Origin: Candidatus Bathyarchaeia archaeon
GTDB taxonomy: Archaea; Thermoproteota; Bathyarchaeia; 40CM-2-53-6; CALIRQ01
NCBI GenBank assembly: GCA_038843675.1
Contig: JAWBRV010000006.1
Coordinates: 25,679 to 89,678, forward strand
Length of the DNA stretch: 64,000 bases
Reading direction: 5' to 3'
A model generated the notes under the pieces. That model saw nothing but the letters and a program-made list of their open reading frames with translations. It did no database searches and was not told where the DNA came from. Shown here piece after piece: positions 25,997-35,345 of this stretch. Every line of letters starts with the position of its first letter. Position 1 is the stretch's first letter. The position numbers and the translations under genes were made by a program.

Positions 25997-26617
25997 TTAA
26001 GCGATCCCAAAATCCGAGATGAGGGCCCTAAGCCTCTCGAAGTCCTCCCGCATCGAGGCCATCAGCCGCGCCTTGTAGAGAGCGGCCGAGGGATGGTACA
26101 TGGGCAATAGGAAGGAGTAGCCGACCTTGAGCACTCGGCCGTGGAGCTCGCCGATTCTATATTTGGTATATTCGGCTAGCCCATGCCTCTTGAGGGCGTA
26201 CCTAGTGGCCGTATCGCCCAAGGCGCATATTATCCTCGGCCTTATGAGCTCCAGCTGCTTATCCAAATAGGGCGAGCAGGCCTCGATCTCCTCCTTCTTA
26301 GGCCTCCTATCCCTGCCCCGCACATCGAGGGGCCGGCATTTTACCACGTTCCCTATGAATACCCGAGCCCGCTCGAGTCCTATCCCGGATAAAAGTCCGT
26401 CGAGGATCTTGCCGGCCCTTCCGACGAAGGGCCTGCCCTCACGGTCCTCGGCCCTCCCAGGACCTTCCCCTATGAAGAATATAGCGGCGTCATGAGGGCC
26501 TTCGCCGGGCACGGCCCTGTTCCTAGTCCTGTGCAAGGGGCATTTCCTACAACAGCGTATCGCCTCGGCCAGCCTCTTCAACCCCAGCCGGGGATCCGGC
26601 CCAGCGGATTCCTCCAT
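25997..26617 (-). CDS. Uracil-DNA glycosylase, family 4 (Fe-S)
   Basis: 206 residues. Removes uracil from DNA arising by cytosine deamination, which matters in hot-growing cells. Motif A is GEGPGRAED and motif B is MYHPSAALY. The four Fe-S cysteines are in CRKC, VKCRP and EACSPYL. The length is typical of thermophilic family-4 enzymes. It lies in a tight same-strand run with endonuclease III and a LigD-type phosphoesterase (gaps of 12-15 bases), which makes a base-excision-repair operon. Confidence 0.92.
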   Translation of the reverse strand: MEESAGPDPRLGLKRLAEAIRCCRKCPLHRTRNRAVPGEGPHDAAIFFIGEGPGRAEDREGRPFVGRAGKILDGLLSGIGLERARVFIGNVVKCRPLDVRGRDRRPKKEEIEACSPYLDKQLELIRPRIICALGDTATRYALKRHGLAEYTKYRIGELHGRVLKVGYSFLLPMYHPSAALYKARLMASMREDFERLRALISDFGIA

Positions 26618-26632
26618 CCCCGGCCCCTGCCC

Positions 26633-27091
26633 TCAGCCCTTCTTCTTAAAGAACAACCAATTCTTGCCGCCCGCCTCCGGCCTGAACTTGATGAGGCAGT
26701 ATTCGCCCCTCAGTCTCTCGCCGTTTATGCGGAATACCCATTTGCCCTCGCCCTCCTCGATCGGATCGTAGGTCCCTCTGTCCCATATCTCCACCCTCCC
26801 GGCGCCGTACATCCCCTCGGGTATGATCCCCTCGAAATTCGCGTATTCGATCGGGTGATCCTCCGTTTGCACGGCGAGCCTCCTCACCCCGGGCCTATCA
26901 GGGGGCTCCTTCGGTATGGCCCAGCTCTTGAGGACCCCTTCCCTCTCCAGCCTTAGGTCGTAGTGGAGGTGCGATGCGTAATGTTTTTGTATGACGTAGA
27001 CCCGGCCCGGGCCCCGTCCCGGGCTTCCCTCTCCGCTGGGCTCCGGGGTCCTTCGGAAGTCCCTCTTCCTCCTATACTCCTCCAAGCCCAT
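26633..27091 (-). CDS. Stand-alone LigD-type DNA 3'-phosphoesterase
   Basis: 152 residues, matching the phosphoesterase module of bacterial ligase D without the ligase or polymerase parts. Active-site residues are visible in [23 protein letters not shown] and VQTEDHP. Stand-alone archaeal versions, including one from Korarchaeum, trim 3'-phosphates and ribonucleotides at DNA ends. It sits between endonuclease III and uracil-DNA glycosylase genes. These enzymes leave blocked 3' ends or gaps that this protein could clean. Confidence 0.9.
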   Translation of the reverse strand: MGLEEYRRKRDFRRTPEPSGEGSPGRGPGRVYVIQKHYASHLHYDLRLEREGVLKSWAIPKEPPDRPGVRRLAVQTEDHPIEYANFEGIIPEGMYGAGRVEIWDRGTYDPIEEGEGKWVFRINGERLRGEYCLIKFRPEAGGKNWLFFKKKG

Positions 27092-27103
27092 CCCAAATCG
27101 CCA

Positions 27104-27751
27104 TCATTTGACTTTAAAGGCCGAGGGGCAAAGCTTGCTCACCGCGCAAGCATCGCAAGCGGGCTTCCTCGCCCTGCAAACCTTCCTCCCATGCTCCATC
27201 AGGAGATAGGTTATCCTGCTCCAGTATTCCTTGGGAAGTATCGCCATCAAATCCCTCTCAATCGCATCCTGATCCTCCTCCTTCGTCAACCCCAGCCTCC
27301 TCGATAGCCTCCTTACGTGGGTATCCACGGCGATCCCCTCCACGACCCCATAGGCGTTTGCCAAAACTATGTTCGCGGTCTTCCTCGCCACGCCCGGCAA
27401 TTCGAGCAACGCATCCATCTCCTTCGGGACCTTCGAGCCGAACCTCTCCACGAGGATCCTCGCGGCCCTTTTCAAGTTCCTAGCCTTGGCCCTATAGAAC
27501 CCGGTCGGCCTTATCATCGCCTCCAATTCCGAGAGGTCGGCGTTTGCATAATCCTCCGCCGTTCTATACTTCTTGAAGAGCTCCTTCGTGACCTTGTTCA
27601 CCCTTTCATCGGTGCATTGGGCCGAAAGCATCGTTGCGACCAATAGCTCGAGCGGATTGCTATAATTCAGCGCTATCCTCGCGTTCGGATACTCCCTCTC
27701 CAAGAGAGATATGATCTCCTTCGCCCTCTCCCTCCTCTCCGATATGGCCAA
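27104..27751 (-). CDS. nth: Endonuclease III
   Basis: 215 residues from TTG 27751, chosen because GGAGG is seven bases upstream; the frame is open to 27787. A bifunctional DNA glycosylase/AP lyase for oxidised pyrimidines. The helix-hairpin-helix is LPGVARKTANIV, the catalytic Asp is in VDTHVRRL, the lyase Lys is in the hairpin, and the 4Fe-4S loop has C-x6-C-x2-C-x5-C (CRARKPACDACAVSKLC). It leads the nth - phosphoesterase - UDG unit. Confidence 0.95.
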   Translation of the reverse strand: MAISERRERAKEIISLLEREYPNARIALNYSNPLELLVATMLSAQCTDERVNKVTKELFKKYRTAEDYANADLSELEAMIRPTGFYRAKARNLKRAARILVERFGSKVPKEMDALLELPGVARKTANIVLANAYGVVEGIAVDTHVRRLSRRLGLTKEEDQDAIERDLMAILPKEYWSRITYLLMEHGRKVCRARKPACDACAVSKLCPSAFKVK

Positions 27752-27816
27752 ATTATCCCCTCCACCCTCAGCCGGCCCCGATCCCAACAGGGGCTAATGT
27801 CATCAGGACCTAAGGC

Positions 27817-28116
27817 TCAGCCTATCCTATAGGGCGGGCAATCGTAGACGTAGGCCCTCAAGGGGGGCGACGGGCGCATCATAATGACCGGCGGGGGCTG
27901 GTAGATGATCCGCTCGGGCGGCCTAGGGATCTCTATGATCCTCGGGGGCGGCTGATAATAAATCTCGGGGCTTGGGATGTGCCAGAATATTTGGGGCGGC
28001 GGTTGATATATGAGGGGCTGAGGTGGAGCTTGGCGGATGAGGTAATATCCCAATGGCGGAGCTGGGGCCGAGGGCTGGGGGGCCCGCACGAATTGGCGAT
28101 AGGGGACGTATGACAA
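27817..28116 (-). CDS. Proline/tyrosine-rich protein of unknown function
   Basis: 99 residues from TTG 28116. It has no signal peptide or membrane helix. The sequence is built from short repeats of the form YQPPPxI (LIYQPPPQI, IYYQPPPRI, IIYQPPPVI), with Pro about one third of residues plus many Tyr, Ile and Arg. A clear TATA box (28149-28160) lies about 35 bases upstream, so transcription is likely. It may be a disordered scaffold or structural protein. I recognise no family. Confidence 0.6.
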   Translation of the reverse strand: MSYVPYRQFVRAPQPSAPAPPLGYYLIRQAPPQPLIYQPPPQIFWHIPSPEIYYQPPPRIIEIPRPPERIIYQPPPVIMMRPSPPLRAYVYDCPPYRIG

Positions 28117-28148
28117 TGCGATTCCCCGGCCAAGACTATCCGCCGCCC

Positions 28149-28160
28149 GATAAATAAGCT
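28149..28160 (-). promoter_or_regulatory. TATA box of the Pro/Tyr-rich protein gene
   Basis: On the minus strand AGCTTATTTATC, centred about 38 bases before TTG 28116, predicting a leader of about 12 bases. Confidence 0.5.
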
Positions 28161-28165
28161 TGACT

Positions 28166-28185
28166 CGACCCGATCGAATGGGTCG
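28166..28185. promoter_or_regulatory. Inverted repeat upstream of the Pro/Tyr-rich gene
   Basis: CGACCC, eight bases, GGGTCG. It lies between the end of the propeller-protein gene and the next TATA box on the same strand, so it could be a terminator hairpin or an operator. Confidence 0.35.
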
Positions 28186-28211
28186 GGGCGTCCCGATCCA
28201 TCCGATATGGA

Positions 28212-29801
28212 TCAGATCCTCCTATAGTATAGCCTAGTCCTTCGCTTCCTTCCCCGCGCCCTCATATAAGCGAATATGGCCACCCCAAAAAGGATTGCCA
28301 ACACTACCCATGACCAAGGGAAGGGGGGAATCGCAATCGGGAGTTGCCATCCACCTTTGGGCCCTATTTCCAACATCACGGAGGCCGTCCTAGTGAGGCC
28401 TTCCGAGAAGCCCATTATGGAGAGGTTTCCAGCCCATTGTTTGGTCGCCTCGGGGGCGAATATCGCGATCGAGGAAGTGGCGTTGGGTTTCAGGATCGCC
28501 TCGTGCTTAATGGAGAGGCCCGTCGGACCCCCTTGGATCTTCAAATGAATGGGGGCCGGGAAGCCCCTCAGGGCCACCACCGTGACTTTGATCTCCCCCC
28601 CGCTGCCGGCCTCGATCCTCAATGAGCTGGGCTCCGCTCGGAGCTCGAAATCCCCCATCGCTGAGAAGGAATACCGGATCCTATACTCCTTGGAGGCCCT
28701 TGAGGCGCCATGCCATACGAGATGCAATGTCCCCCAAGGGCTTATGGCCAAGCACGGGGACCATTGGGGTCCCTCGCCCTGCGAGATCGCCTCCAAGGGG
28801 CCCCATCCCCCTCTTGGATCCCTAGCCCTTCCCTTCAACGAGCCCGGGGCCATCCAAGCGACGTGAACCCTTCCGGAGCCTGAAACGGCCAAGGTTGGAA
28901 GGCTGGCGCCGGGCTCATCTGTGACCTGCTCCACAGCCCCAAATGTGCCTCCCCTGCCGCTGGCGTACCATATACCTCCACCGCTCCAAACCACATGGAT
29001 GCGCCCCTCTGAATCGGCGAGGACCTGGGGATCCCTTTTCGACCCCGCCCCACTAGTCAGCTCTAAGACTTCGGACCATTTGCCATCCGGGGCCATTCGC
29101 CTATACCTGATCTGCTCATCCACGGGGCTCGATGCGGATCGGCCGCTCCAAACCACGTGGACCGATCCGTCCGGGGCCACTGCCACATCTGCCCTCCCCT
29201 GTTCGAACTCCTCGGCGGTAAGGGGCAGGGGCTCCCCAATCCCCCCACCCGGCCTCCATTTGGAATAGAAAACCTGCTCCTTTAGGGGGCTGGAGGCCGA
29301 TGTCCCAATCCAAACGGCGTGGATGGATCCATCCGGCCCAATGGCCAGCCTCGGATATCGCTGGCTATAGGGGCCCTTCGTTATCTGCTCTGGCCCCCTC
29401 CAAGGGCCCCCGGGGGGCCGCCAAGCGTAACGGATCTGCGTCGCCCCGCCGCCAGCGTCGCCGAACCAAGCTATGTGGACCGATCCATCGGGCCCCAAGG
29501 CCAAATCGGGCGCGTATTGGCCTCCGCCTTGGGCCAAGGCTTCTTTAGGCCTCCATGCGCCATCCGGCGCCCTTTCCAGATAGAATATCCCTTGCGCTTG
29601 GCCCGATCCCCACCAAGCGATGTAAAGCGTTCCGTTGGTGCCCACGGCCGCCTTTGGGTCGAATTGATCGCCCTCGGCCGTCAGATCCATTGGGGCGGGC
29701 CAGATCCCGGGCCAAGTTTGGGCTGAGGCGATTCTCAATCCAATGGGAAGGGATGGCAACAGCAGAAGCAACAAGGCCGGGGCGAGGAGGGTTCGCTTCA
29801 T
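28212..29801 (-). CDS. Secreted beta-propeller surface protein with Ig-like domain and C-terminal anchor
   Basis: 529 residues. A signal peptide (MKRTLLAPALLLLLLPSLP) is followed by about seven propeller blades of 45-50 residues, each with a core like LGPDGSVHIAWFG, covering about 30-370. An Ig-like domain follows (about 375-475; FELRAEPSSLRIEAGSGG), then a hydrophobic helix (WVVLAILFGVAIFAYM) and an RKRR end. It should be displayed on the cell surface. BNR/sialidase-like propellers often bind sugars or proteins, but no catalytic residues are apparent. A TATA-like GCTTAAATCC lies near 29838-29850. Confidence 0.78.
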   Translation of the reverse strand: MKRTLLAPALLLLLLPSLPIGLRIASAQTWPGIWPAPMDLTAEGDQFDPKAAVGTNGTLYIAWWGSGQAQGIFYLERAPDGAWRPKEALAQGGGQYAPDLALGPDGSVHIAWFGDAGGGATQIRYAWRPPGGPWRGPEQITKGPYSQRYPRLAIGPDGSIHAVWIGTSASSPLKEQVFYSKWRPGGGIGEPLPLTAEEFEQGRADVAVAPDGSVHVVWSGRSASSPVDEQIRYRRMAPDGKWSEVLELTSGAGSKRDPQVLADSEGRIHVVWSGGGIWYASGRGGTFGAVEQVTDEPGASLPTLAVSGSGRVHVAWMAPGSLKGRARDPRGGWGPLEAISQGEGPQWSPCLAISPWGTLHLVWHGASRASKEYRIRYSFSAMGDFELRAEPSSLRIEAGSGGEIKVTVVALRGFPAPIHLKIQGGPTGLSIKHEAILKPNATSSIAIFAPEATKQWAGNLSIMGFSEGLTRTASVMLEIGPKGGWQLPIAIPPFPWSWVVLAILFGVAIFAYMRARGRKRRTRLYYRRI

Positions 29802-30063
29802 CCCCTGATCGGGATGGATTCGAGTCCCTGAAGGATTTAAGCCTTAAACCAATTTTGATAATCAAAGGACGTGCTGAACCCTTTAGAGTTTTGCTCCGGA
29901 TGAATTTTACGCCAAGGATGTCCCGAGGCCCGAAAGGCTGAGAAAAGCCGGGCTATCCGATGTCCCCGAGGCGCTGTCGAGATACATCCGGGATTCCGAC
30001 AAACCCTTCTCCCCTCCTCTAGGGGCTCGGAGGCCCCGGGGGACGGATCGTTCCCGATCGATC

Positions 30064-32940
30064 CTAGGCATCGGTTGCGGGGGCTTGGGGATCGCTTGCT
30101 CTCCACTTACGCGAGCGCAGGGCCAAGAGCGCAGAATGGGCCAAGAGGAAGCCCGCGAAAAGCCCCGATAGGACCATGACCGAGGATCCCATGGCTACCA
30201 AGGGCCCGGATCCCAAGGCCTCGCCGATCATTAGGGCTAGGATTGCGGCAGCCAGCAATGCGGCCGCTAACTTGGCGAAGGCCCTATGGGGCCACCTGCG
30301 CCTCGAGGCGAGCATGGCCAAGGGCGATGCGTAAACGGCCCCTATCATCGCGCTGGCGACCAGCCCGGCCAAGGCTACCCCGAGCTCCGGGCTCCAGCTG
30401 GCCGCTGAATAGACTTCGCGGGAGGCCATCAATATCCCAATCAATGGATAGAGGAGCAATTTGACCCCTTGTCTCAGGGCCTCGTTGCCATATAGGAGGG
30501 CCGCCACGGACGGGCTGAAGGAATAATACCAAGCGTTGAAAACGCCCATGAACTCCCTGCCCGCGAAGGTCGAAAGGACGTCGCGATCCCTGAAGGCCCT
30601 GAGGAACGCCACTTCGGGCGTCAGCTCCGAGCCGAAAGTCGCCGTGGCTATCAGGCAGCCGGGCGTCGAGGGCCCCGCCACAGTTATGGTTATCGCCAAA
30701 TCGACCTGATGACTCAGCGAGCCGCTGGCGCCGTTCACCCTCAAGGTGAAGGTCCCGGTCGGGGAGGTGCCGGAGGTGCTCACTTGCAGGGTCGAGGTCC
30801 CGGATCCCCCGGAGGGCGGCGTGACCGGGCTCGGAAGGTTCACCGTTACCCCGAGGGGCGCTGCCCCGACCCATGAATATGAGAGGGCGACGGGGGCGCT
30901 GAACCCGCCCAAGCTGGTGATGGTTATGGTCGAAGTGGCCGATGCCCCCTTGGCCACCGAGATCGCGCTCGGATAGGCCGCAAGGGCGAAGTCCGGTGTA
31001 GGGCCGGTCGTGGTCGTGGCGGTGCTGGTCGCCAAGATCAATGTTAGCGAGAGGGTCCTCGATATTCCACCCCCGGTCCCAGTGATGACTATACCATAGG
31101 TGCCCGGGATCGTGGAGGCCGTCGTTGTGATGCTGAAGGTCGTGACGAAGGGCGGGCTACCAGATGGCGCGGTGAAGGAAGCGGTCGCGCCGGGCGGGAC
31201 CCCCGAGGCGCTCAATGCCACGGGCTGCGGGGATCCCGAGAGCAGGTTTATGGATAAGTCGAAATTAGCCGTTTGGCCCAAGATTATGCTGACGCTCGAT
31301 GGGGATGTCGCCGCGATCTCGAAATCGAAGGCGGGCGGCGGGGCAGTGATCGTTAGGTCGACCGTAACCGAGTGGGATAGGGCTCCGCTCGTGCCGGTTA
31401 TGGTAAGGGTATAGGTTCCTGGCGCCGCCGATGCGGCCACGTTGATCGTCATGTTCGAATTGGCTGATCCCCCCGCGGGAGGCGTTACTGAGGGGGGCGA
31501 GAAGCTATGGGATACGCCGGGCGGCTCCCCGGATACGCTCAACGCAACGGGCGCGCTGAACCCAGCGGCCGAGGTTATTGTCAGCGTCAGGTTCTTAGAT
31601 GAGCCGGCAGCGATCTCGATGAGCGGGGCGGCAACGGCGATTCCGAAGTCCGGGCCCGATGTAATCACCAACGTGACGGCGATTGATCGAGTTAGGCCCC
31701 CACCCGATCCCGAGATGGTCAAGGTATGGGATCCAGTGGGCGTCGTTGGGGAAGTCGTGATCGTTAGGAGCGAGAGGAAGGATGGATTCCCCGCCCCATA
31801 GGAGAAGGAGAACGATGCGCCGGCCGGGAGGCCGGATACCCCGAGGCTAACGGATTGGGAAACGCCGCCTATCAGGATCGCCCCTACCAGGTAAGTGGTC
31901 GAGGATCCAGCAGCGATCGTCCTAGAGGGCGGCAGGGCATCGATGACGAAATCGAAGTCCGAGTAGTGGCGTATTGTGCCGGATGCGCCAACCGCCCATC
32001 CCGCGGTGCTGGAGGCGAAGTGGACGTCGAAGAGGTTGTCGGCCGTCCCGCTCGAAACGATCGACCAACTCGACCCACCGTTTGTCGTATGTAATATCAC
32101 GCCGCCCGCCCCTACCGCCCAAACCTCGTTATCATTGACCGCATGGACCGAGTAAAGATTGGCCGTTGTAACCCCAGCGCCCTGCTGGACCCAAGTCGTC
32201 CCTCCGTCCGTCGTCTTCAGGATCGTACCGTCGTCCCCAACGATCCATCCCACAAGTGTGGAAAACATATCTATGGCCCTGAGGTTTTTCACCACCGGGG
32301 AGCTTTGCTTCGTCCAAGTGTTGCCGCCGTCGGTGGTCTTGAATATAGATGCGTGGGTTGTGCCAAAGAGCGTGTATTTGGAGCCCACGGCCCAGCCTAT
32401 ATTTGGCTGGGAGGTTATGAAATCGACCCCGTAGAAGTCTGGGCTCGCGAGCGGCCCCGCTATGCCGAACGTCAACTGCTTCTCCCAACTCAAGCCGCCG
32501 TTCGTGGTCTTCAGGAATGTATCGCTGGAGCCGACGATGAAGGCGATGGAGTCTGATACTTTATCGACCGCATATAGGGTCTGAGTCGTCCCACTGGTTT
32601 GCGGAGACCAAGATTCTCCGGCATTACCCGTCTTCAGGATCGTGCCTTGCGCCCCAACTGCCCAGCCAACGCTCCCCGTGATCGCTATATCCTCCAGCTT
32701 GTTCGTTGTACCCGAGGTTTTAGTCAACCAAGTATAGCCCTTGTTCGTGGTCTTCTTGATGATCCCGTTGGCGCCTACCGCTATCGCCACGTCAGACGAA
32801 AGGGCCCTCACGGCTTGGAGGTCGTTGGTGGTGCTGCTCGATTCGTAAACCCATGCGGTCGCGGCCGAGGCAGGGGAGATCTGTAAGGAGCCACCAATTA
32901 GGATTCCTAATAGAAGGGTAATAAGGAGCCTTTTATCCAT
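30064..32940 (-). CDS. Large surface protein: YCF48/BNR repeats, four Ig-like repeats and CFI-box C-terminus
   Basis: 958 residues. A signal peptide (about 1-27, ending PASAA). About six repeats with the pattern WAVGAxGTILKTTDGGxTW (about 30-330) form a YCF48-like propeller. Four Ig-like repeats of about 95 residues follow (about 330-745), each with a GxPxGxxxSF turn and ending in LTITG-type strands. The C-terminal part opens with CLIATATFGSEL, the CFI-box sorting-type motif of archaeal surface proteins, then an aromatic stretch and about four hydrophobic helices. It shares its Ig-like domain with the propeller protein downstream and the Thr-rich protein at 21.3 kb. Function unknown; adhesion or cell-surface binding is plausible. 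Confidence 0.8.
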   Translation of the reverse strand: MDKRLLITLLLGILIGGSLQISPASAATAWVYESSSTTNDLQAVRALSSDVAIAVGANGIIKKTTNKGYTWLTKTSGTTNKLEDIAITGSVGWAVGAQGTILKTGNAGESWSPQTSGTTQTLYAVDKVSDSIAFIVGSSDTFLKTTNGGLSWEKQLTFGIAGPLASPDFYGVDFITSQPNIGWAVGSKYTLFGTTHASIFKTTDGGNTWTKQSSPVVKNLRAIDMFSTLVGWIVGDDGTILKTTDGGTTWVQQGAGVTTANLYSVHAVNDNEVWAVGAGGVILHTTNGGSSWSIVSSGTADNLFDVHFASSTAGWAVGASGTIRHYSDFDFVIDALPPSRTIAAGSSTTYLVGAILIGGVSQSVSLGVSGLPAGASFSFSYGAGNPSFLSLLTITTSPTTPTGSHTLTISGSGGGLTRSIAVTLVITSGPDFGIAVAAPLIEIAAGSSKNLTLTITSAAGFSAPVALSVSGEPPGVSHSFSPPSVTPPAGGSANSNMTINVAASAAPGTYTLTITGTSGALSHSVTVDLTITAPPPAFDFEIAATSPSSVSIILGQTANFDLSINLLSGSPQPVALSASGVPPGATASFTAPSGSPPFVTTFSITTTASTIPGTYGIVITGTGGGISRTLSLTLILATSTATTTTGPTPDFALAAYPSAISVAKGASATSTITITSLGGFSAPVALSYSWVGAAPLGVTVNLPSPVTPPSGGSGTSTLQVSTSGTSPTGTFTLRVNGASGSLSHQVDLAITITVAGPSTPGCLIATATFGSELTPEVAFLRAFRDRDVLSTFAGREFMGVFNAWYYSFSPSVAALLYGNEALRQGVKLLLYPLIGILMASREVYSAASWSPELGVALAGLVASAMIGAVYASPLAMLASRRRWPHRAFAKLAAALLAAAILALMIGEALGSGPLVAMGSSVMVLSGLFAGFLLAHSALLALRSRKWRASDPQAPATDA

Positions 32941-33001
32941 ATTAATCGTCCTTTAACGTTTATTGAGGCGCCTATGGAGATAAGGCTTTCGGTGGGCTGG
33001 T

Positions 33002-33739
33002 GTGGCCGAAGTGGACGTCCTTTTGAAGGGGTTTCCAGGAATTTCGAATAGGGGATATTTCGGCTGGTGCAACGTCGTCCTCATTAAAAGCGAAGGGGAG
33101 AATTTGCTCTTCGATACAGGATCGCATGGCGATAGGGCCCTTTTGCTCAAGGAGCTCGAAAGGCGCGGTTTGAGGCCCTCGGACATAGATTGCGTGATCA
33201 TAAGCCATTTGCATTTCGATCATTGCCTCAACGCGGACCTATTCAAGGGCTCGAGGCTGCTGATGAGCGAAGATGCCACAAGATATGCCTGCTCGGATCA
33301 GCCCGATGCCGTTGGGGATACATTCGTGCCTAGGGCCCATGCGGAGAAGTTGGCCGAGAGGGCCGAGCCGATGGGTGATGGGGATAGGATAACCGGCGAG
33401 GTGGAGGCGATGGCCCTCCCGGGCCATACCCCAGGCTTGATGGGCCTTTTCCTAAGGGGCGAGGGCATCGCCATAGCGAGCGATTCCATCAAGAACGCTT
33501 GGGAGTTCGTCAGGATGGATCCAACCGCATGTTTCCATAGCAAAGAGGAGGCCATTAGAAGCATGAGGAGGATAGCCGAAAGGGCGAAGGTCGTGATCCC
33601 GGGCCATGATAGGGCCTTCGAGATCAAGGACGGAAGGGTGGAATACAGGGGCGGCATAAGGATAGAGATATCGGCTATGCTCGCGCCCGAGCTGGAGGGG
33701 CCAATCCGCTATTCGATCTCGGTCGGCCCCGAGCCTTAA
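33002..33739 (+). CDS. Metallo-beta-lactamase-fold hydrolase
   Basis: 245 residues from GTG 33002. The metal motif ISHLHFDHCLNAD is intact, later ligands are the His in LPGHTPG and the Asp in IASDSIKN, and the C-terminal PGHDRAF supplies the last His. It is closest in style to AttM/lactonase or N-acyl hydrolase-like members. The substrate is unknown. It stands alone between two minus-strand genes, with a GGTGGG site upstream. Confidence 0.85.
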   Translation: MAEVDVLLKGFPGISNRGYFGWCNVVLIKSEGENLLFDTGSHGDRALLLKELERRGLRPSDIDCVIISHLHFDHCLNADLFKGSRLLMSEDATRYACSDQPDAVGDTFVPRAHAEKLAERAEPMGDGDRITGEVEAMALPGHTPGLMGLFLRGEGIAIASDSIKNAWEFVRMDPTACFHSKEEAIRSMRRIAERAKVVIPGHDRAFEIKDGRVEYRGGIRIEISAMLAPELEGPIRYSISVGPEP

Positions 33740-33873
33740 GGAGACTTTTGATATCGGCGCGGCAGGATCCCTTGATCCTCCCAAGGAAGGGTTCTGGAGC
33801 TATTGGGAAAATATCTCTAATCCTTTATTTCAAAAATTTCAAAAAGGGGGAGGTTTATGGGAGGCGGCGAAGC

Positions 33874-35343
33874 CTATTCGATGCCGTAGATCACCTTCGA
33901 GAAGAGTCCGTGGAACTTCCTCTGCTTCTCCGGCGATGGTGGAGGGGTAACGAAGGCCAACACCAAGAAGACTATGCCGCCGACGATGAAGCCCCAAACG
34001 GCGTTGTGGAAGCCAAAGGGCATCGTCCAGAAGGTCGCCAAGGCGGCGGCCCCGCCGGCCAATAGGCCCCCGAGGGCCGCTATCTTGCCGGGCCTAGGCC
34101 AGAAGAGGCAACCTATGGCTGGGAAGAAGTACCCGGCCACGCAAATCGCAGCGCCGGCCGTCCCAAGGACGACCAGCGGGGCTAGGCTGTAGAGGGAGAG
34201 CACCCACATCAAGACAGTGATCACTAGGACGAATATTTGCCCTATCCTAGTCTCCTCCAATTCGCTGGCCTTGGGGCGTATGTATTTGACGTAAAGGTCT
34301 CGGGTCACCAAGGAGCTCGCGGAGAGTAGTTGCGAATCGAGCGTCGACATCCCAGCGGCCAAAGCCGCCGCCACGACCACTGTACCCAAGACCGGGGAGT
34401 ATTTGGCCATGAACATGACAATGAATTGATCCGCGGCGACCCCCTTGAGGCCCGGTATTATGGCCGTTCCCAAGGATCCCGTCAAGGCCACAGAGACGCT
34501 TTGGACCCAAGCGCTTAGTATGAATAAAAGAGCGGCGCTCTTCAAGATGACCTTGGGGGATTTGGCCATGAAACACCTTTGCAACATATGGGGGAGCAGG
34601 GGCGATAGCCCCCAAGTCAGGACGAAGCCGAGCCATTGGCCATAGGCATATTTCCCAGCTTGGAATACTCCGGGGTTGGCCGCCGCAACCGCGGCCGGCC
34701 CGCCACTCAATGAAAGCACCCAAGGTATCATGACGGCCCAGAGGAAACCTAGGAAGAATATGCCCTGTAATACGTCGGTCCAAGCGACCGCCCTAAGGCC
34801 GCCTATGAACGTGTAAATGCCTATGGCGATGACCACGTAAAGCGATCCGGCCCAATAGGGGATAGCTCCTCCTGTCGCCGCTTCAAAGGCCAAGCCGGCC
34901 CCCATGAGCTGGATGGCCATATAGGGGACTAGGGCTATCAGGCCTATTATGGAGGCGATCACCCCGATCGCCTTGCTATCGTAATAATCGGCGAACATAT
35001 CGGAGGGCGTGAGATATCCATACTTACTCCCAAGGACCCACATCCTCGTGCCCATCGCCAAGAGCATCAGCGGCCATAGCGTGTTCCAAGTGATCATGCA
35101 TTGATGGAACGAAATGCCGATTCTATAATTGGCTCCGACGGCCCCCATGAAGGTCCACATGCTCGCGTAGGTCGCTATGAAGGTCATGGCCAAGACGAAC
35201 GTCCCAAGCTCTCTCCCGCCCAAGAAGTAATCCACAGGGGTTAGCTTCGTCTTCTTATAGCCATAGTATCCCACTATCAAGGTCGCTATTATGTAAACTG
35301 TTACGACGATCAGGCATATAACGGCGAGCGATATCTCCGCCAT
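33874..35343 (-). CDS. Sodium:solute symporter (SSS/SLC5 family), second copy
   Basis: 489 residues with about 13 membrane segments. The sodium-site motif is MSTLDSQLLSASSLVTRDLY, much as in pantothenate or proline symporters. It starts 2 bases after a 90-residue membrane protein and is translated with it. Compared with the symporter at 8.1-9.6 kb it is only distantly related and probably has a different substrate. The C-terminus ends in a soluble tail. Confidence 0.9.
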   Translation of the reverse strand: MAEISLAVICLIVVTVYIIATLIVGYYGYKKTKLTPVDYFLGGRELGTFVLAMTFIATYASMWTFMGAVGANYRIGISFHQCMITWNTLWPLMLLAMGTRMWVLGSKYGYLTPSDMFADYYDSKAIGVIASIIGLIALVPYMAIQLMGAGLAFEAATGGAIPYWAGSLYVVIAIGIYTFIGGLRAVAWTDVLQGIFFLGFLWAVMIPWVLSLSGGPAAVAAANPGVFQAGKYAYGQWLGFVLTWGLSPLLPHMLQRCFMAKSPKVILKSAALLFILSAWVQSVSVALTGSLGTAIIPGLKGVAADQFIVMFMAKYSPVLGTVVVAAALAAGMSTLDSQLLSASSLVTRDLYVKYIRPKASELEETRIGQIFVLVITVLMWVLSLYSLAPLVVLGTAGAAICVAGYFFPAIGCLFWPRPGKIAALGGLLAGGAAALATFWTMPFGFHNAVWGFIVGGIVFLVLAFVTPPPSPEKQRKFHGLFSKVIYGIE

Positions 35344-35345
35344 GG

